Below are positions 53,044 through 63,959 of a DNA stretch of 64,000 bases, in pieces (positions within the stretch are counted from its first letter, which is position 1; every line of letters starts with the position of its first letter). The notes beneath the pieces were generated by a model. That model was given only the letters and a program-made list of their open reading frames with translations. It was not told the origin of the DNA and did not search any database. Source of the stretch: Actinomadura rifamycini DSM 43936. Lineage in GTDB: Bacteria > Actinomycetota > Actinomycetes > Streptosporangiales > Streptosporangiaceae. The DNA lies in NCBI RefSeq assembly GCF_000425065.1, contig NZ_AULB01000014.1, positions 124,001 through 188,000 of the forward strand, read 5' to 3'. The translations under genes were made by a program, and so were the position numbers.

Positions 53044-54398
53044 CGGACGGGCTCGGCGGTGCGGGCGTCGTAGCGCAGCAGCGCCGGGACCGCGAGCCCG
53101 GCCGCGACCACGAGCACGGCGCACGCGATGCCGCCGCCGACCCAGGACGCGCCCGCCCCCGCGACGCTCGCGACCGCCCCGGCCCGGACGTCCCCGAGGC
53201 GGGGCCCGCCCGCGACCACCACCGTGAACACCCCCTGCAGCCGCCCGCGCATGTGGTCGGGGGCGTAGGTCTGCAGGATCGTCTGCCGGAACACCGACGA
53301 GATGAGGTCGGCGAAGCCGCCGAAGGCGAGCAGCACGACCGCCAGCCACAGCGAGTGCGCGAGCCCCGCCGCGGCGACCGCCAGGCCCCAGATCGCGATG
53401 GCCGCGACGAGCGCGAGGCCCTGCCGCCGCACCCGTCCGACCCATCCGGAGGACAGGCCGCCGACGACGGCGCCGAGCGCGATCGCCGCGAACAGCCAGC
53501 CGACGGCGCCCTCCCCGCCGAACCGGGCCTCGGCGACCTCGGGGAACAGCGCGCGCGGCATCGCGACGCCCATCGCGATGATGTCCACCACGAACGACAT
53601 CAGCAGCACCGGCTGGGTGACGAGGAAGCGCAGCCCGTCGATCACCGAGCGCAGCCCGGGGGTGCCGGCGACCTCGCCGAGCGGCGGGATCGCGGGCAGC
53701 CGCAGCGCCGCGTACAGGACGAGCGTGAACAGCACGGCGTCCAGCGCGTACGCCGCCGCGTAGTCCCAGGTCGCCAGCAGCACGCCGGCGAGCAGCGGCC
53801 CGGCGAACCCGGCCCCCATCATCACGGTGAAGTTCAGGGTGTTCGCGGCCGGGATGAGCGGTTCGTCGATCAGCCGCGGGATGATCGCGCTGCGGGTCGG
53901 GGACGACACGGCGAACCCCATGGCCTGCACCGCGACGATCGTCATGATCAGCCAGAGGCTGTCCAGGCCCAGCAGCGCCTGGAGGAACAGCAGCAGCGTC
54001 GCGCCCCACATCACGCAGGACGAGACGAACAGCAGCTTGCGGCGGTCCATGTGGTCGGCGACGGCGCCGCCCCACAGCCCGAACACGATCAGCGGCACCA
54101 GGTTGACGAACCCGAGCGCGCCCACCCAGAAGGACGAGTGGGTCATGTCGTACACCTGGACCGGGACGGCCACGGACGTCACCTGGAAGCCGATGAACGA
54201 CACGCCCTGCCCGAGCCACAGCCGCCGGTAGGCGGGGTTGCCCAGCGGCCGGGTGTCGATCGCGATGCGCCGCAGCGCGCCGGGGCGCCGTCCTGGCGGG
54301 CGCCCCTTGCCGGGGGCGGGACCGGATTGCTCGGGTTCCTCGGGCTCCCCGGGGGTGTCAGGAGCGTCGGCGGGGGTTGGCTGCTGTTCCGATGTCAC
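53040..54398 (-). CDS. MFS transporter (EntS/DHA3-like)
   Basis: A 452-residue transporter with 12 hydrophobic segments. LWLGQGVSFIGFQVTSVAVPVQVYD and LWGGAVADHMDRRKLL match motif A of the DHA3 subgroup, and the MRGRLQGVFTVVVAGGPRLGD segment is typical. It has a Pro/Glu-rich N-terminal tail. The substrate is not defined; siderophore export is common in this subgroup and IdeR is next door, but that link is inference. GTG 54398 is used; in-frame ATG 54443 and GTG 54452 give a longer tail. Confidence 0.88.
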   Translation of the reverse strand: MTSEQQPTPADAPDTPGEPEEPEQSGPAPGKGRPPGRRPGALRRIAIDTRPLGNPAYRRLWLGQGVSFIGFQVTSVAVPVQVYDMTHSSFWVGALGFVNLVPLIVFGLWGGAVADHMDRRKLLFVSSCVMWGATLLLFLQALLGLDSLWLIMTIVAVQAMGFAVSSPTRSAIIPRLIDEPLIPAANTLNFTVMMGAGFAGPLLAGVLLATWDYAAAYALDAVLFTLVLYAALRLPAIPPLGEVAGTPGLRSVIDGLRFLVTQPVLLMSFVVDIIAMGVAMPRALFPEVAEARFGGEGAVGWLFAAIALGAVVGGLSSGWVGRVRRQGLALVAAIAIWGLAVAAAGLAHSLWLAVVLLAFGGFADLISSVFRQTILQTYAPDHMRGRLQGVFTVVVAGGPRLGDVRAGAVASVAGAGASWVGGGIACAVLVVAAGLAVPALLRYDARTAEPVR

Positions 54399-54455
54399 CG
54401 GGACAGGATGCCGCGCCCTCCGCACCGGTGCGGAACCGGGCATCTCCCCCACCGG

Positions 54456-55211
54456 TCACGGGGACAGCCGGACCGTCGTCCAGGGCCCGGCGGCGACCGG
54501 GTCGTCCACAGTCTGTGGAGGAACGTCGCGGCGGTACTTGATGCGGTCGTGGAGGCGGTCGCGGCGGCCCTGCCAGAACTCGATCGAGGACGGGACGAGC
54601 CGGTACCCGCCCCAGAAGTCGGGGAGCGGGACGGCGCCGGCGAGGGCGTCCGGGGCGGCGGAGGCCGCGTCCGGTTCCGGCCATCGTGCGGCCAGTTCGG
54701 CGAACCGGCGCTCGAGCTCGTCGCGTCCGCCGATGACGCCGGACTGGTGCTCGCTCGCCCACGCGCCGATGCGCGAGCCGTAGGGGCGCGTCCGGAAGTA
54801 GGCGGCCGACTCCTCGCGCGCCAGCGGGACGACCGGGCCCGCGACGCGGACCTGCCGGTGCAGGGCGTGCCAGGGGAAGACGAGCGCGCCGCGCGGGTTC
54901 CCGGCGAGGTCGCGGGCCTTGTCGGACGTCAGGTTCGTGAAGAAGCGGAAGCCGTGGGGCCCGTACCCCTTGAGCAGGACGGTGCGGGCGCTCGGGACGC
55001 CGTCGGCGGACGCCGTGGCGAGCACCATCGCGTTCGGTTCGGCCAGCCCGGAGTCGTGCACCTGGGCGAACCAGGCGGCGAACAGCGCGAGCGGATCCGC
55101 GGGGAGCGCCGACTCGGACAAATCGCCTCCCTCGTAGGATCTGCGGAGCCGTGCTGGGTCGGGCGTTGCGGGATCCACAGCGTCCGAGCCTCCCACCAGG
55201 GGTTTGTGCAT
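54456..55211 (-). CDS. pdxH: Pyridoxamine 5'-phosphate oxidase
   Basis: A 251-residue FMN enzyme oxidising pyridoxamine/pyridoxine phosphate to pyridoxal phosphate. SARTVLLKGYGPHGFRFFTN, the SDKARDLAGNPRGALVFPWH FMN-binding segment, VRVAGPVVPL and the C-terminal EFWQGRRDRLHDRI with WTTVRLSP are family landmarks. It is divergent from citA, 94 bases away. Confidence 0.96.
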   Translation of the reverse strand: MHKPLVGGSDAVDPATPDPARLRRSYEGGDLSESALPADPLALFAAWFAQVHDSGLAEPNAMVLATASADGVPSARTVLLKGYGPHGFRFFTNLTSDKARDLAGNPRGALVFPWHALHRQVRVAGPVVPLAREESAAYFRTRPYGSRIGAWASEHQSGVIGGRDELERRFAELAARWPEPDAASAAPDALAGAVPLPDFWGGYRLVPSSIEFWQGRRDRLHDRIKYRRDVPPQTVDDPVAAGPWTTVRLSP

Positions 55212-55305
55212 CTCACATGCCCCCTGGGTACTGGTCAGTAAGGCGGACAGGGTTCAATGGCACGGCACCGCCTTATCAGCTCTGGGGACGAAAGGCAGGA
55301 CGTAC

Positions 55306-56415
55306 ATGTCCGACTTCAAACCTGGTCTCGAGGGGGTCGTTGCCTTCGAGACGGAGATCGCCGAACCGGACAAGGAGGGCGGCGCCCTCCGGTACCGGGG
55401 CGTGGACATCGAAGATCTCGTCGGCCGCGTCTCCTTCGGCGACGCCTGGGGCCTGCTGGTCGACGACAGCTTCGACCCGGGCCTGGCGCCCGCCGACCCC
55501 CACCTCCTGCCGGTCACCTCCGGCGACGTCCGCGTCGACGTGCAGGGCGCGCTCCCGACCCTCGCCCCCGCGTACGGGATGCGCCCGCTGCTCGACATCT
55601 CCGACGAGGAGGCCCGCGCCGACCTCGCCCGCGTGTCGGTGACGGCCCTGTCGTTCGTGGCGCAGTCCGCGCGCGGCGTCGGCGTCCCGATGGTCCCGCA
55701 GGCGCGGATCGACGAGGCCGAGACGATCACCGAGCGGTTCATGGTCCGCTGGCGCGGCGAGCCCGACCCCAAGCACGTCGCCGCCATCGACGCCTACTGG
55801 GTCTCCGCCGCCGAGCACGGCATGAACGCCTCGACGTTCACCGCCCGCGTCATCGCCTCCACCGGCGCGGACGTCGCGGCGAGCATCTCCGGCGCGATCG
55901 GCGCGATGTCCGGCCCGCTGCACGGCGGCGCCCCGGCCCGCGTCCTGCCGATGATCGAGAAGGTCGAGCAGCTCGGCGACGCCCGCAAGGTCGTCACCGA
56001 CATCCTCGACTCGGGCGAGCGGCTCATGGGCTTCGGCCACCGCGTCTACCGCGCCGAGGACCCCCGCGCCCGGGTGCTGCGCCGCACCGCCAAGGAGCTG
56101 GACGCCCCGCGCTTCGAGGCCGCGAAGGCCCTTGAGGACGCGGCCCTCGCCGAGCTGCGCGAGCGCCGCCCCGACCGTCCGATCGAGACGAACGTCGAGT
56201 TCTGGGCCGCGGTCATCCTCGACTTCGCCGAGGTCCCGACGGCGATGATGCCCGCCATGTTCACGTGCGGCCGCACCGCCGGCTGGGCCGCGCACATCCT
56301 CGAGCAGAAGCGCACCGGCCGCCTCGTCCGGCCGAGCGCGAAGTACGTCGGCCCCGGCACCCGCTCGCTCGAGTCGGTGGCGGGTGCGGCGGAGGTCCTC
56401 AAGCGCAACGGCTGA
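55306..56415 (+). CDS. citA: Citrate synthase 2
   Basis: A 369-residue citrate synthase of the short actinobacterial type. Catalytic residues His206 (GPLHGGAP) and His245 (GFGHRVYR) and the Asp in NVEFWAAVILDFAE are present; His171 is in EHGMNAS. It condenses acetyl-CoA and oxaloacetate. The ATG at 55306 has AGGA upstream. The order with serC nearby resembles the citA-serC neighbourhood of mycobacteria. A 10-bp terminator follows at 56447. Confidence 0.96.
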   Translation: MSDFKPGLEGVVAFETEIAEPDKEGGALRYRGVDIEDLVGRVSFGDAWGLLVDDSFDPGLAPADPHLLPVTSGDVRVDVQGALPTLAPAYGMRPLLDISDEEARADLARVSVTALSFVAQSARGVGVPMVPQARIDEAETITERFMVRWRGEPDPKHVAAIDAYWVSAAEHGMNASTFTARVIASTGADVAASISGAIGAMSGPLHGGAPARVLPMIEKVEQLGDARKVVTDILDSGERLMGFGHRVYRAEDPRARVLRRTAKELDAPRFEAAKALEDAALAELRERRPDRPIETNVEFWAAVILDFAEVPTAMMPAMFTCGRTAGWAAHILEQKRTGRLVRPSAKYVGPGTRSLESVAGAAEVLKRNG

Positions 56416-56446
56416 TACGGCCGATCGCACCCCCGCGCACGCGCTG

Positions 56447-56470
56447 AGGCCCCCGGTCCGCCGGGGGCCT
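56447..56470 (+). terminator. Terminator after citA
   Basis: AGGCCCCCGG (56447-56456) and CCGGGGGCCT (56461-56470) form a 10-bp perfect stem with four-base loop, followed by TTGCCCGTT. The rest of the gap to 56684 holds no gene I can support. Confidence 0.8.
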
Positions 56471-56684
56471 TGCCCGTTCCCGGCCCCTGCACGTCCGCCT
56501 CCAGCGGGCACGGTGCCTTCCCCCGCCCTGTCGCACCGACCTTCGCGGGACCGCACCGTCCCGCCGCGTCCAGATCGTAGCCGGACCGGGCCGCCGTGCC
56601 CGGCGAACGAGAGAATCCTTCGCGACGACGGCCCGAAACTTTCCGTCTGCGGTCAACTGTCGGGATTTGCTCGCTCTTGGCATC

Positions 56685-58260
<1,576 letters not shown>

Positions 58261-58266
58261 CCGTCC

Positions 58267-58304
58267 CCGCCGGTGCCGTCCGGGTCTCCGGGCGGCACCG
58301 GCGG
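58267..58304 (+). terminator. 17-bp stem-loop terminator after serC
   Basis: Bases 58267-58283 pair with 58288-58304 (one G-U pair) around the tetraloop GTCT, starting six bases after the serC stop. Confidence 0.8.
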
Positions 58305-58367
58305 ATGAGACGCAGATCTATCGGCGGCCGGTTCGAGGCGGGCGTCCGGCCGAATAAGCTCGGACGC

Positions 58368-58451
58368 GTGAACCGCGCGCCCCAATGGCTGCTCCCCACC
58401 GTGCTGACCGCGCTCGTCCTGGCCGTGGTCGTCGGCGCGCTGCTGAATTGA
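58368..58451 (+). CDS. 27-residue single-helix membrane peptide
   Basis: VNRAPQWLLPTVLTALVLAV then VVGALLN and TGA. A TAAGCT hexamer (58354-58359) ends eight bases before the GTG and TTCGAG lies 16 bases further upstream, so the transcript would be leaderless. Tiny membrane peptides of this kind occur in other actinobacteria, but no role is known to me. Confidence 0.6.
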   Translation: MNRAPQWLLPTVLTALVLAVVVGALLN

Positions 58452-58549
58452 GCGGCCCGAGTCGATTCTGCGGGTCGAGCCCCGCGGCGGCCCCCGGCGG
58501 GCCGGGGGCGCGCGGCGCGGGTCCCGCGCGGAACGGGGATGATCGAGAC

Positions 58550-59602
58550 ATGCCATCGCGCCCGTCCCGCACCGCACGCCCGTCCCGGTCCCGCGCGCCG
58601 CTCGTGGCGGCGGGCGCCCTCCTCGGCGGGGCGGTGTTCGCGCCGGCGGCGGCCGCCGACGAGGCCGAGGTCGCGTTCCAGATCACCGATCCGCGTATCA
58701 CCGAGTCCAGCGGGCTGGCGGTCAGCGCCCGGCACGACGGCGTGGTCTACACGCACAACGACTCCGGCGGCGTCCCGCAGATCTTCGCGCTCGGCCCGGA
58801 CGGGCGGACGCGGGCCGTCCTCACGGTCGGCGGCGCGGAGGCCCGCGACTGGGAGGCCATGGCGGTCGGCGAGGACGAGCGGGGCCGCCCGGCGATCTTC
58901 GTGGCGGACATCGGGGACAACCTCGGCGGCGCGTGGCCGCACGTGACGGTCTACCGGGTGCCGGAGCCGCGGAACCTGACCAGCCGGACGCTGCGGGCGA
59001 CCGCGTTCCGGATGCGGTACGAGGACGGGCCGCGCAACGCCGAGGCGATGATGATCAACCCGCGGACGAACCGGCTGTACGTCGTCAGCAAGCTGTTCGG
59101 CGGCAAGGTGTACGAGGCCCCCGCGGACCTGCGCACGTCCGGCTACAACACGCTGCGGGAGGTCGCGGACGCGCCCGCGATCGCGACCGGCGCGGCGTTC
59201 TCCCCGGACGGCCGGACGTGCGTGATCCGCACGTACTTCGGCGCGACGGTGTACGGGGTCGGCGCGGACGGGCGTCCGGGAGAGCGGATCGGGTCGGTGC
59301 CGATCCCGCGGCAGGAGCAGGGCGAGGCGGTCACGTACACGGCGGACGGCCGGAGCGTGCTGGTGTCGTCGGAGGGCGAGAACCAGCCGGTGCACCGGGT
59401 GCCGCTGCCGGAGGAGGCGCTGCCGGCCCCGGAGCGCACGCCGGACGCCGGGTCGGGCGGTGCCGGGCCGGACGGCCGGGAGGCGGCGGGCGAGGAGGGG
59501 CGGCGCGACGCGTCCGGGCCCCGGGCGGGCCTGTTCCTCTCCCTCGCGATCGCGGGAGCGGTGGGGTACGGGTGGTGGCGGAGCCGGAGGGGGCGCGCGT
59601 GA
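58550..59602 (+). CDS. Secreted beta-propeller-like protein with C-terminal membrane anchor
   Basis: A 350-residue protein. A basic N-terminus and hydrophobic APLVAAGALLGGAVFAPAAAADE form a signal peptide with an AxA-type cleavage site near residue 35. Then repeated strands (SSGLAVSARHDGVVYTHNDSG, RDWEAMAVGEDERGRPAIFVAD, AFSPDGRTCVIRTYFG, AVTYTADGRSVLVSSE) suggest a beta-propeller. A Gly/Glu-rich linker, one transmembrane helix and an Arg-rich tail end it. The function is unknown. Confidence 0.85.
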   Translation: MPSRPSRTARPSRSRAPLVAAGALLGGAVFAPAAAADEAEVAFQITDPRITESSGLAVSARHDGVVYTHNDSGGVPQIFALGPDGRTRAVLTVGGAEARDWEAMAVGEDERGRPAIFVADIGDNLGGAWPHVTVYRVPEPRNLTSRTLRATAFRMRYEDGPRNAEAMMINPRTNRLYVVSKLFGGKVYEAPADLRTSGYNTLREVADAPAIATGAAFSPDGRTCVIRTYFGATVYGVGADGRPGERIGSVPIPRQEQGEAVTYTADGRSVLVSSEGENQPVHRVPLPEEALPAPERTPDAGSGGAGPDGREAAGEEGRRDASGPRAGLFLSLAIAGAVGYGWWRSRRGRA

Positions 59603-59812
59603 CCGGCCCGGCCTGTCCCGCGCGCGGCATGTCCGTTCCGGTGGGGCACCGGATCGCGGAAGGCGGTCACGGTCCCGCGGCGGCGCGTGTGAGGATGCGC
59701 CCTGGGGTAGCGGGCCGGCGCGACGCGGGCGCCGTGCCGGCCCCGGTGGACGTGGAGAGCGGTGGACTCGGACCGGTGGCTGTGAACGCGGTGGACGGGA
59801 ACGCGGTGGACT

Positions 59813-61987
59813 GTGCGGTGGAGCGTGAGCGCTGTGGAGCATGAGCTGGTGGGTCTGGCGGGCCCCGGCGGCCGGTGGCGTCCGGTGGCCGCCGTGCCGT
59901 TCACCGTCGCGGCGGCGGCGCTGGCGCTGCTGCCGATCCACCCGGTGTGGCTGTGGGCGGCCCTGATCGTGGTCGTGGGCGCCGTCCCGTGGCTGCTGGG
60001 GGCGCTGCCGGAGGCGCGGCGCCGCCGGCCCCGCCCGTACTGGCGGCTGTCGGCGGACGGCCTGGAGCGCATCGGCCCCGGCGGCCTCACCCTCACCCGC
60101 TACGAGCGCGACCGCATCGACGCGCTGGCCGTCACCACCGGCGACGGCGTGCTGACCGTCTTCCACCGGTTCGGGCGGACGGCGGTGGGGCCGACCGTCT
60201 CGCTGGGCCTGGAGCCGATCGCGCTGTTCGTCACCGCGCGGCGGCTCGGCATCCCGCTGCACCTGCTGGACGGGGAGGCGAGCGACCTGCTCGACCCGGC
60301 GGTCGAGGAGGCGCTGCGCGTCCCCGGGCTGGACGACGGCCCGGCGAGCGTCGGGGCGCTGCCGCGCGACCACGCGGCGGAGAAGCGGCTGCTGGACCAG
60401 GAGGCGGCGCTGCTGGCCGCCGCGCACGAGCCGGGCGAGCACCTGCCCCGGCACGGCGGCGAGGTCCGGCTGGACACCCCGGCGCCGCTGCCGAGCCGCC
60501 GCCGGATCGCGGCGCTGGGCGCGCTGACCGGGGTGCTGGGCACGGTGATGATCGCCCGGATCGCGGTGGAGGGGACGGACGCGTTCGGCGCGCGGCTCGC
60601 CGCGGCGTGCTGGGCGGTCGCCGCGGTCGCCGGGGTGCTGGCGGCGCGCCGGCGGCTGGCGCGGGCGGTGCAGGTCCGGTGGACGGTGTCGCCCGAGCGG
60701 CTGGTCGTGCGGGCCCGTCCGGGCGGGCGCGCGCCGCTGGAGGTCCCGGCGGCGGAGATCGCGGCGATCGTCGTGGGGCCGGGGCTGCGGCCGGACCCGC
60801 TGTCCGGGGAGCCGCAGCGCGCCGAGCTGGCCGCGCTCGCGTTCGGGCACCGGCTGGAGCTGCTGGCGCGGCTGCCCGCGGACGGCCTGGACGGGTTCCA
60901 GCTCGCGCACGCCCTGGACGACCGGGGCTACCGGGTGATCACGCCGGGGGCGCGGCCGCCGCGCCGCCCGCACTACGGCCTGGACCGGGTGCCGGACGTC
61001 TTCCCGTGGGTGCCCGGCGGCCGGCTCGTCGTCGCGGACGGCGGGCTGGGCTGGGCGGACGCCGCCGGGGACGTCGTGATGCAGGTGCCGGGCGAGCACC
61101 TCGGGGTGATCGAGCTGCTGACGATCGCGGGGCACGCGTGGGTGCGGCTGCACGACGCGGACGGCGACGAGCTGCTGGCGGCGCCGCTGTCGGCGCTGCG
61201 GATCTCCCGGACGGACCTGCGCGAGTCGGCGCGCCGGGAGGGGCTGCCGGTCAACGACGCCGAGTACGACGCCTACCTGAGCGCGGCGTTCCACTCGGCC
61301 GTGTCGACGCTCGCGGACCCGGGCCCGGACGCCGAGCCGGCCCCCGCGTCGCTCGCGCCGGGCGCCGCGCGGGAGGGCGGGCCGGACGCGCGGCCGGCCG
61401 AGCGCGGCGACGACCGGGCGGACGACCGGGCGGACGCCGACACCGAGGACATCCCGGCCGTTCCCGCGTTCACGCTCGGTCTGGACGCGCCGCCCGGCCC
61501 GGCCGCCGCGCCGGGGGCGACGCTGGACGCGACGCGCCGGTCCCGGGTCGGCACGTACGCGATGAGCGTGGCGCTGTGCGAGGCGGTGGCGCTGCTGGGC
61601 GCGGTGTGGCTCGGCCCGGAGCTGGGCGGGTTCAGCCTGGTGGCGAGCTGGGCGGTGCCCGCGGGGGTGCTGGTCGGGCTCGTCGGCAACTGGCTCTACG
61701 ACCGGAACCGGGCGCAGCTGCGGGTGTCGGCGGCGGGTCTCGCGGTCGTCACCCGGCGCGGGCGCGTGGAGTGGGAGCTGGCCCGCGACCGGATCGGCGG
61801 CGTCGGGGTGGACGAGTCGTCGGCGCGGATGCCGCGGCTGGTCGCGTGGGGCCCGTCCGGGCGGGTGCTGCGGCAGGTCGCGTTCCCGCCGGACCTGACC
61901 GAGCTGCGCCGCGCCTGCGAGCGCTACGGCGTCCCGTGGGGCCCGCCGGACGCGGACCGTCCCGCTCCGCCGCCGCCGGAGCTCTGA
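59813..61987 (+). CDS. Large membrane protein with three PH-like modules
   Basis: A 724-residue protein built from three similar units. Each starts with a pair of hydrophobic helices (about 28-62, 235-275 and 555-595) and continues into a strand-rich PH/bPH2-like domain (YWRLSADGLERIGPGG, RWTVSPERLVVRARPGG, QLRVSAAGLAVVTRRG). An acidic low-complexity linker lies near 475-530. bPH proteins sit at the membrane; the role here is unknown. GTG 59813 is used, though GTG 59825 or 59834 are possible. It overlaps thpR by 64 bases at its 3' end. Confidence 0.8.
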   Translation: MRWSVSAVEHELVGLAGPGGRWRPVAAVPFTVAAAALALLPIHPVWLWAALIVVVGAVPWLLGALPEARRRRPRPYWRLSADGLERIGPGGLTLTRYERDRIDALAVTTGDGVLTVFHRFGRTAVGPTVSLGLEPIALFVTARRLGIPLHLLDGEASDLLDPAVEEALRVPGLDDGPASVGALPRDHAAEKRLLDQEAALLAAAHEPGEHLPRHGGEVRLDTPAPLPSRRRIAALGALTGVLGTVMIARIAVEGTDAFGARLAAACWAVAAVAGVLAARRRLARAVQVRWTVSPERLVVRARPGGRAPLEVPAAEIAAIVVGPGLRPDPLSGEPQRAELAALAFGHRLELLARLPADGLDGFQLAHALDDRGYRVITPGARPPRRPHYGLDRVPDVFPWVPGGRLVVADGGLGWADAAGDVVMQVPGEHLGVIELLTIAGHAWVRLHDADGDELLAAPLSALRISRTDLRESARREGLPVNDAEYDAYLSAAFHSAVSTLADPGPDAEPAPASLAPGAAREGGPDARPAERGDDRADDRADADTEDIPAVPAFTLGLDAPPGPAAAPGATLDATRRSRVGTYAMSVALCEAVALLGAVWLGPELGGFSLVASWAVPAGVLVGLVGNWLYDRNRAQLRVSAAGLAVVTRRGRVEWELARDRIGGVGVDESSARMPRLVAWGPSGRVLRQVAFPPDLTELRRACERYGVPWGPPDADRPAPPPPEL

Positions 61988-62547
61988 CGCAGCGGCCACG
62001 TCTCCAGCGGCTCGTAGGCCGGTTCGGGGTGCTCCTTGCCGGGGAGGCGGCTGCGCATGAGCAGCACGGTGTCGGCCGTCCACGGCGACCCGGCGAACGC
62101 CGACAGCGACTCCAGCAGCGGGCGGACGTCCACCGGCCGCCGGGACCGCGCCAGCGTCAGGTGGGGGCGGAACCCGCGGTGCTTGTCGGGCGGCATCCCG
62201 GCGCGCCGCCCGGCCGCCGTGGTGGACGCGGCGAGCCGCGCGAGGGCGCGCCGGTCGCCGAACAGGCCCGTCCACAGGACGCGGGCGTGCGCGCCGCTGC
62301 CGGGGAACGCGCCGGCGCCCGCGAGGGACAGCGTCATCCGCTCGTGCCGCTGGACGGCACGTTCCAAGCGGGGCAGGAGCCGCTCGAGTCTCCGGTCGTC
62401 GAACTCGCCGAGGAACGTGAGCGTGACGTGGATCAGCTCGCGCCGCGTCCATCTCAGCTCCGGGACGTCGTCGCGGTGCGGCCGCACGGCCTCCTCGAGC
62501 TCGTCCAGTACGGCCGGAGGCGGTACGAGCGCCACGAAGAGCCTCAT
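61924..62547 (-). CDS. thpR: RNA 2',3'-cyclic phosphodiesterase (2H family, ThpR)
   Basis: A 207-residue 2H phosphoesterase. The two catalytic His-x-Thr motifs are HVTLTFLG (first third) and HLTLARS (second half), opening the 2',3'-cyclic phosphate at RNA ends. The C-terminal tail past YEPLETWPLRQSS is Gly/Ser-rich, probably an accident of the 3' overlap with the convergent gene. ATG 62545-62547. Confidence 0.9.
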   Translation of the reverse strand: MRLFVALVPPPAVLDELEEAVRPHRDDVPELRWTRRELIHVTLTFLGEFDDRRLERLLPRLERAVQRHERMTLSLAGAGAFPGSGAHARVLWTGLFGDRRALARLAASTTAAGRRAGMPPDKHRGFRPHLTLARSRRPVDVRPLLESLSAFAGSPWTADTVLLMRSRLPGKEHPEPAYEPLETWPLRQSSGGGGAGRSASGGPHGTP

Positions 62548-62599
62548 GAGCACGTCCCGAGAGCCACCCGTCCAGCTTTCCAGCAGACGGCACCCGTTG

Positions 62600-63946
62600 T
62601 CACGCGGTCACGGCGCCTCGTGACCGGTCCCGGGGGCGGTCGCCGGGCCCGTCCGGCGGGCCGTCCGGTGCCGCGCCCGATCCGCCCGCCGGGCGCCGGG
62701 CGAGCGCGGCGACGGCGAGCGGCGCCGCCGCGCACACGATCCCGCCGAGGACGATGCTGGTGCGGGGCCCGAACGTCTCGGCGACCCAGCCGATGAACGG
62801 CGCCCCGATCGGGTTCGTCCCGAGGAACACCAGCATGTACAGGCCCATGACGCGGCCGCGCATCTCGGGGGCGACGCTGAGCTGCATCGTCGCGTTCGCG
62901 GACGTCGTGAACGTCATGAGCGCGATGCCGGTCGGCACCAGCATCAGCAGGAACGACCAGTAGGTCGGCATCACGCCGGTGATGATCTCCAGGACGCCGA
63001 ACAGCAGCGCCGCGCCCAGCAGCACCCGCAGCCGGGGCCGGGTCGCCCTGCGCGCGGCCAGCAGCGCCCCGGTGACGGCTCCGAGCGCCATCATGCTCGT
63101 CGCGAGCCCGAACGAGGACGCGCCGGTGCGGAAGACCTCGCGGGCGACGAGCGCGATCGTCGTCTGCAGGTTCATCCCGAAGGTCGCGACGAACCCCACC
63201 AGCAGCAGGATGATCATCAGGTCGCGGCGGCCCCGCACGTACCGGAGGCCCTCCATGAGCTGGCCCTTCGCGCGCTTCACGGGCTCCGCGGGGTGCAGGT
63301 CGTCCGCCCGCATCGCCTGGAGGCCGAGCAGGACGGCGCCGTAGGACGCGGCGTTCACGAGGAACACCGGGCCGGTGCCGATCAGCGCGATGAGCACGCC
63401 GGCGACGGCGGGGCCGACCAGCCGCGCGCCGTTGAAGATCGCGCTGTTCAGCGCGATGGCGTTGGGCAGGTCGCGGCGGCCGACCATCTCGACGGCGAAC
63501 GCCTGCCGGGTGGGGTTGTCGACGACCGTGGCCATGCCGAGCCCGAACGCGAGCACGTACACGTGCCACACCTGCGCCGTCCCGGTGATCGCCAGCAGGC
63601 CGAGGACGAGCGCGAGCGCGCCCATCGCCACCTGCGTGATCATCAGGACGCGGCGCTTGGGGTAGCGGTCGGCGATCACGCCGCCCCACAGGCCGAACAG
63701 CAGCAGCGGCAGGAACTGGAGGCCGGTGGTGATGCCGAGGGCGGTGCCGCTGCTGCGGGTCAGTTCGAGGACGAGCCAGTCCTGGGCGATGCGCTGCATC
63801 CAGGTGCCGGTGTTGGACACGACCTGCCCGGTCGCGAACAGCCGGTAGTTGCGGTTGCGCAGCGACCGGAACATGCCGCCGCTCCGCTCGCCGCCGTCGC
63901 CGCCGGGAGGTTCGCCGGGTCCCTCATCACCAGAACTCATTACCAT
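62600..63946 (-). CDS. MFS transporter (EntS/DHA3-like)
   Basis: A 448-residue transporter of about 12 helices, related to the one at 53-54 kb. MFRSLRNRNYRLFATGQVVSNTGTWMQ and LWGGVIADRYPKRRVLMI (motif A) are family marks; VVDNPTRQAFAVEMVGRRDLPNAIALN is a further landmark. The start codon lies in or beside the AT-rich palindrome at 63939-63959, so repression by a metal sensor is plausible. ATG 63946 would be leaderless (TATCAT ends six bases before it); ATG 63940 is an alternative. Confidence 0.9.
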   Translation of the reverse strand: MVMSSGDEGPGEPPGGDGGERSGGMFRSLRNRNYRLFATGQVVSNTGTWMQRIAQDWLVLELTRSSGTALGITTGLQFLPLLLFGLWGGVIADRYPKRRVLMITQVAMGALALVLGLLAITGTAQVWHVYVLAFGLGMATVVDNPTRQAFAVEMVGRRDLPNAIALNSAIFNGARLVGPAVAGVLIALIGTGPVFLVNAASYGAVLLGLQAMRADDLHPAEPVKRAKGQLMEGLRYVRGRRDLMIILLLVGFVATFGMNLQTTIALVAREVFRTGASSFGLATSMMALGAVTGALLAARRATRPRLRVLLGAALLFGVLEIITGVMPTYWSFLLMLVPTGIALMTFTTSANATMQLSVAPEMRGRVMGLYMLVFLGTNPIGAPFIGWVAETFGPRTSIVLGGIVCAAAPLAVAALARRPAGGSGAAPDGPPDGPGDRPRDRSRGAVTA

Positions 63947-63959
63947 TGCTAATGATAAT
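63939..63959. promoter_or_regulatory. AT-rich inverted repeat (metal-regulator-like operator) over the MFS start
   Basis: ATTACCATT-GCT-AATGATAAT has nine-base arms matching at eight positions. Only 5 of 21 bases are G or C in a very GC-rich genome. The pattern resembles Fur/Zur-family boxes more than an IdeR box. It covers the predicted -10 (TATCAT) and the start codon of the MFS gene, so binding should block transcription. Confidence 0.6.
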
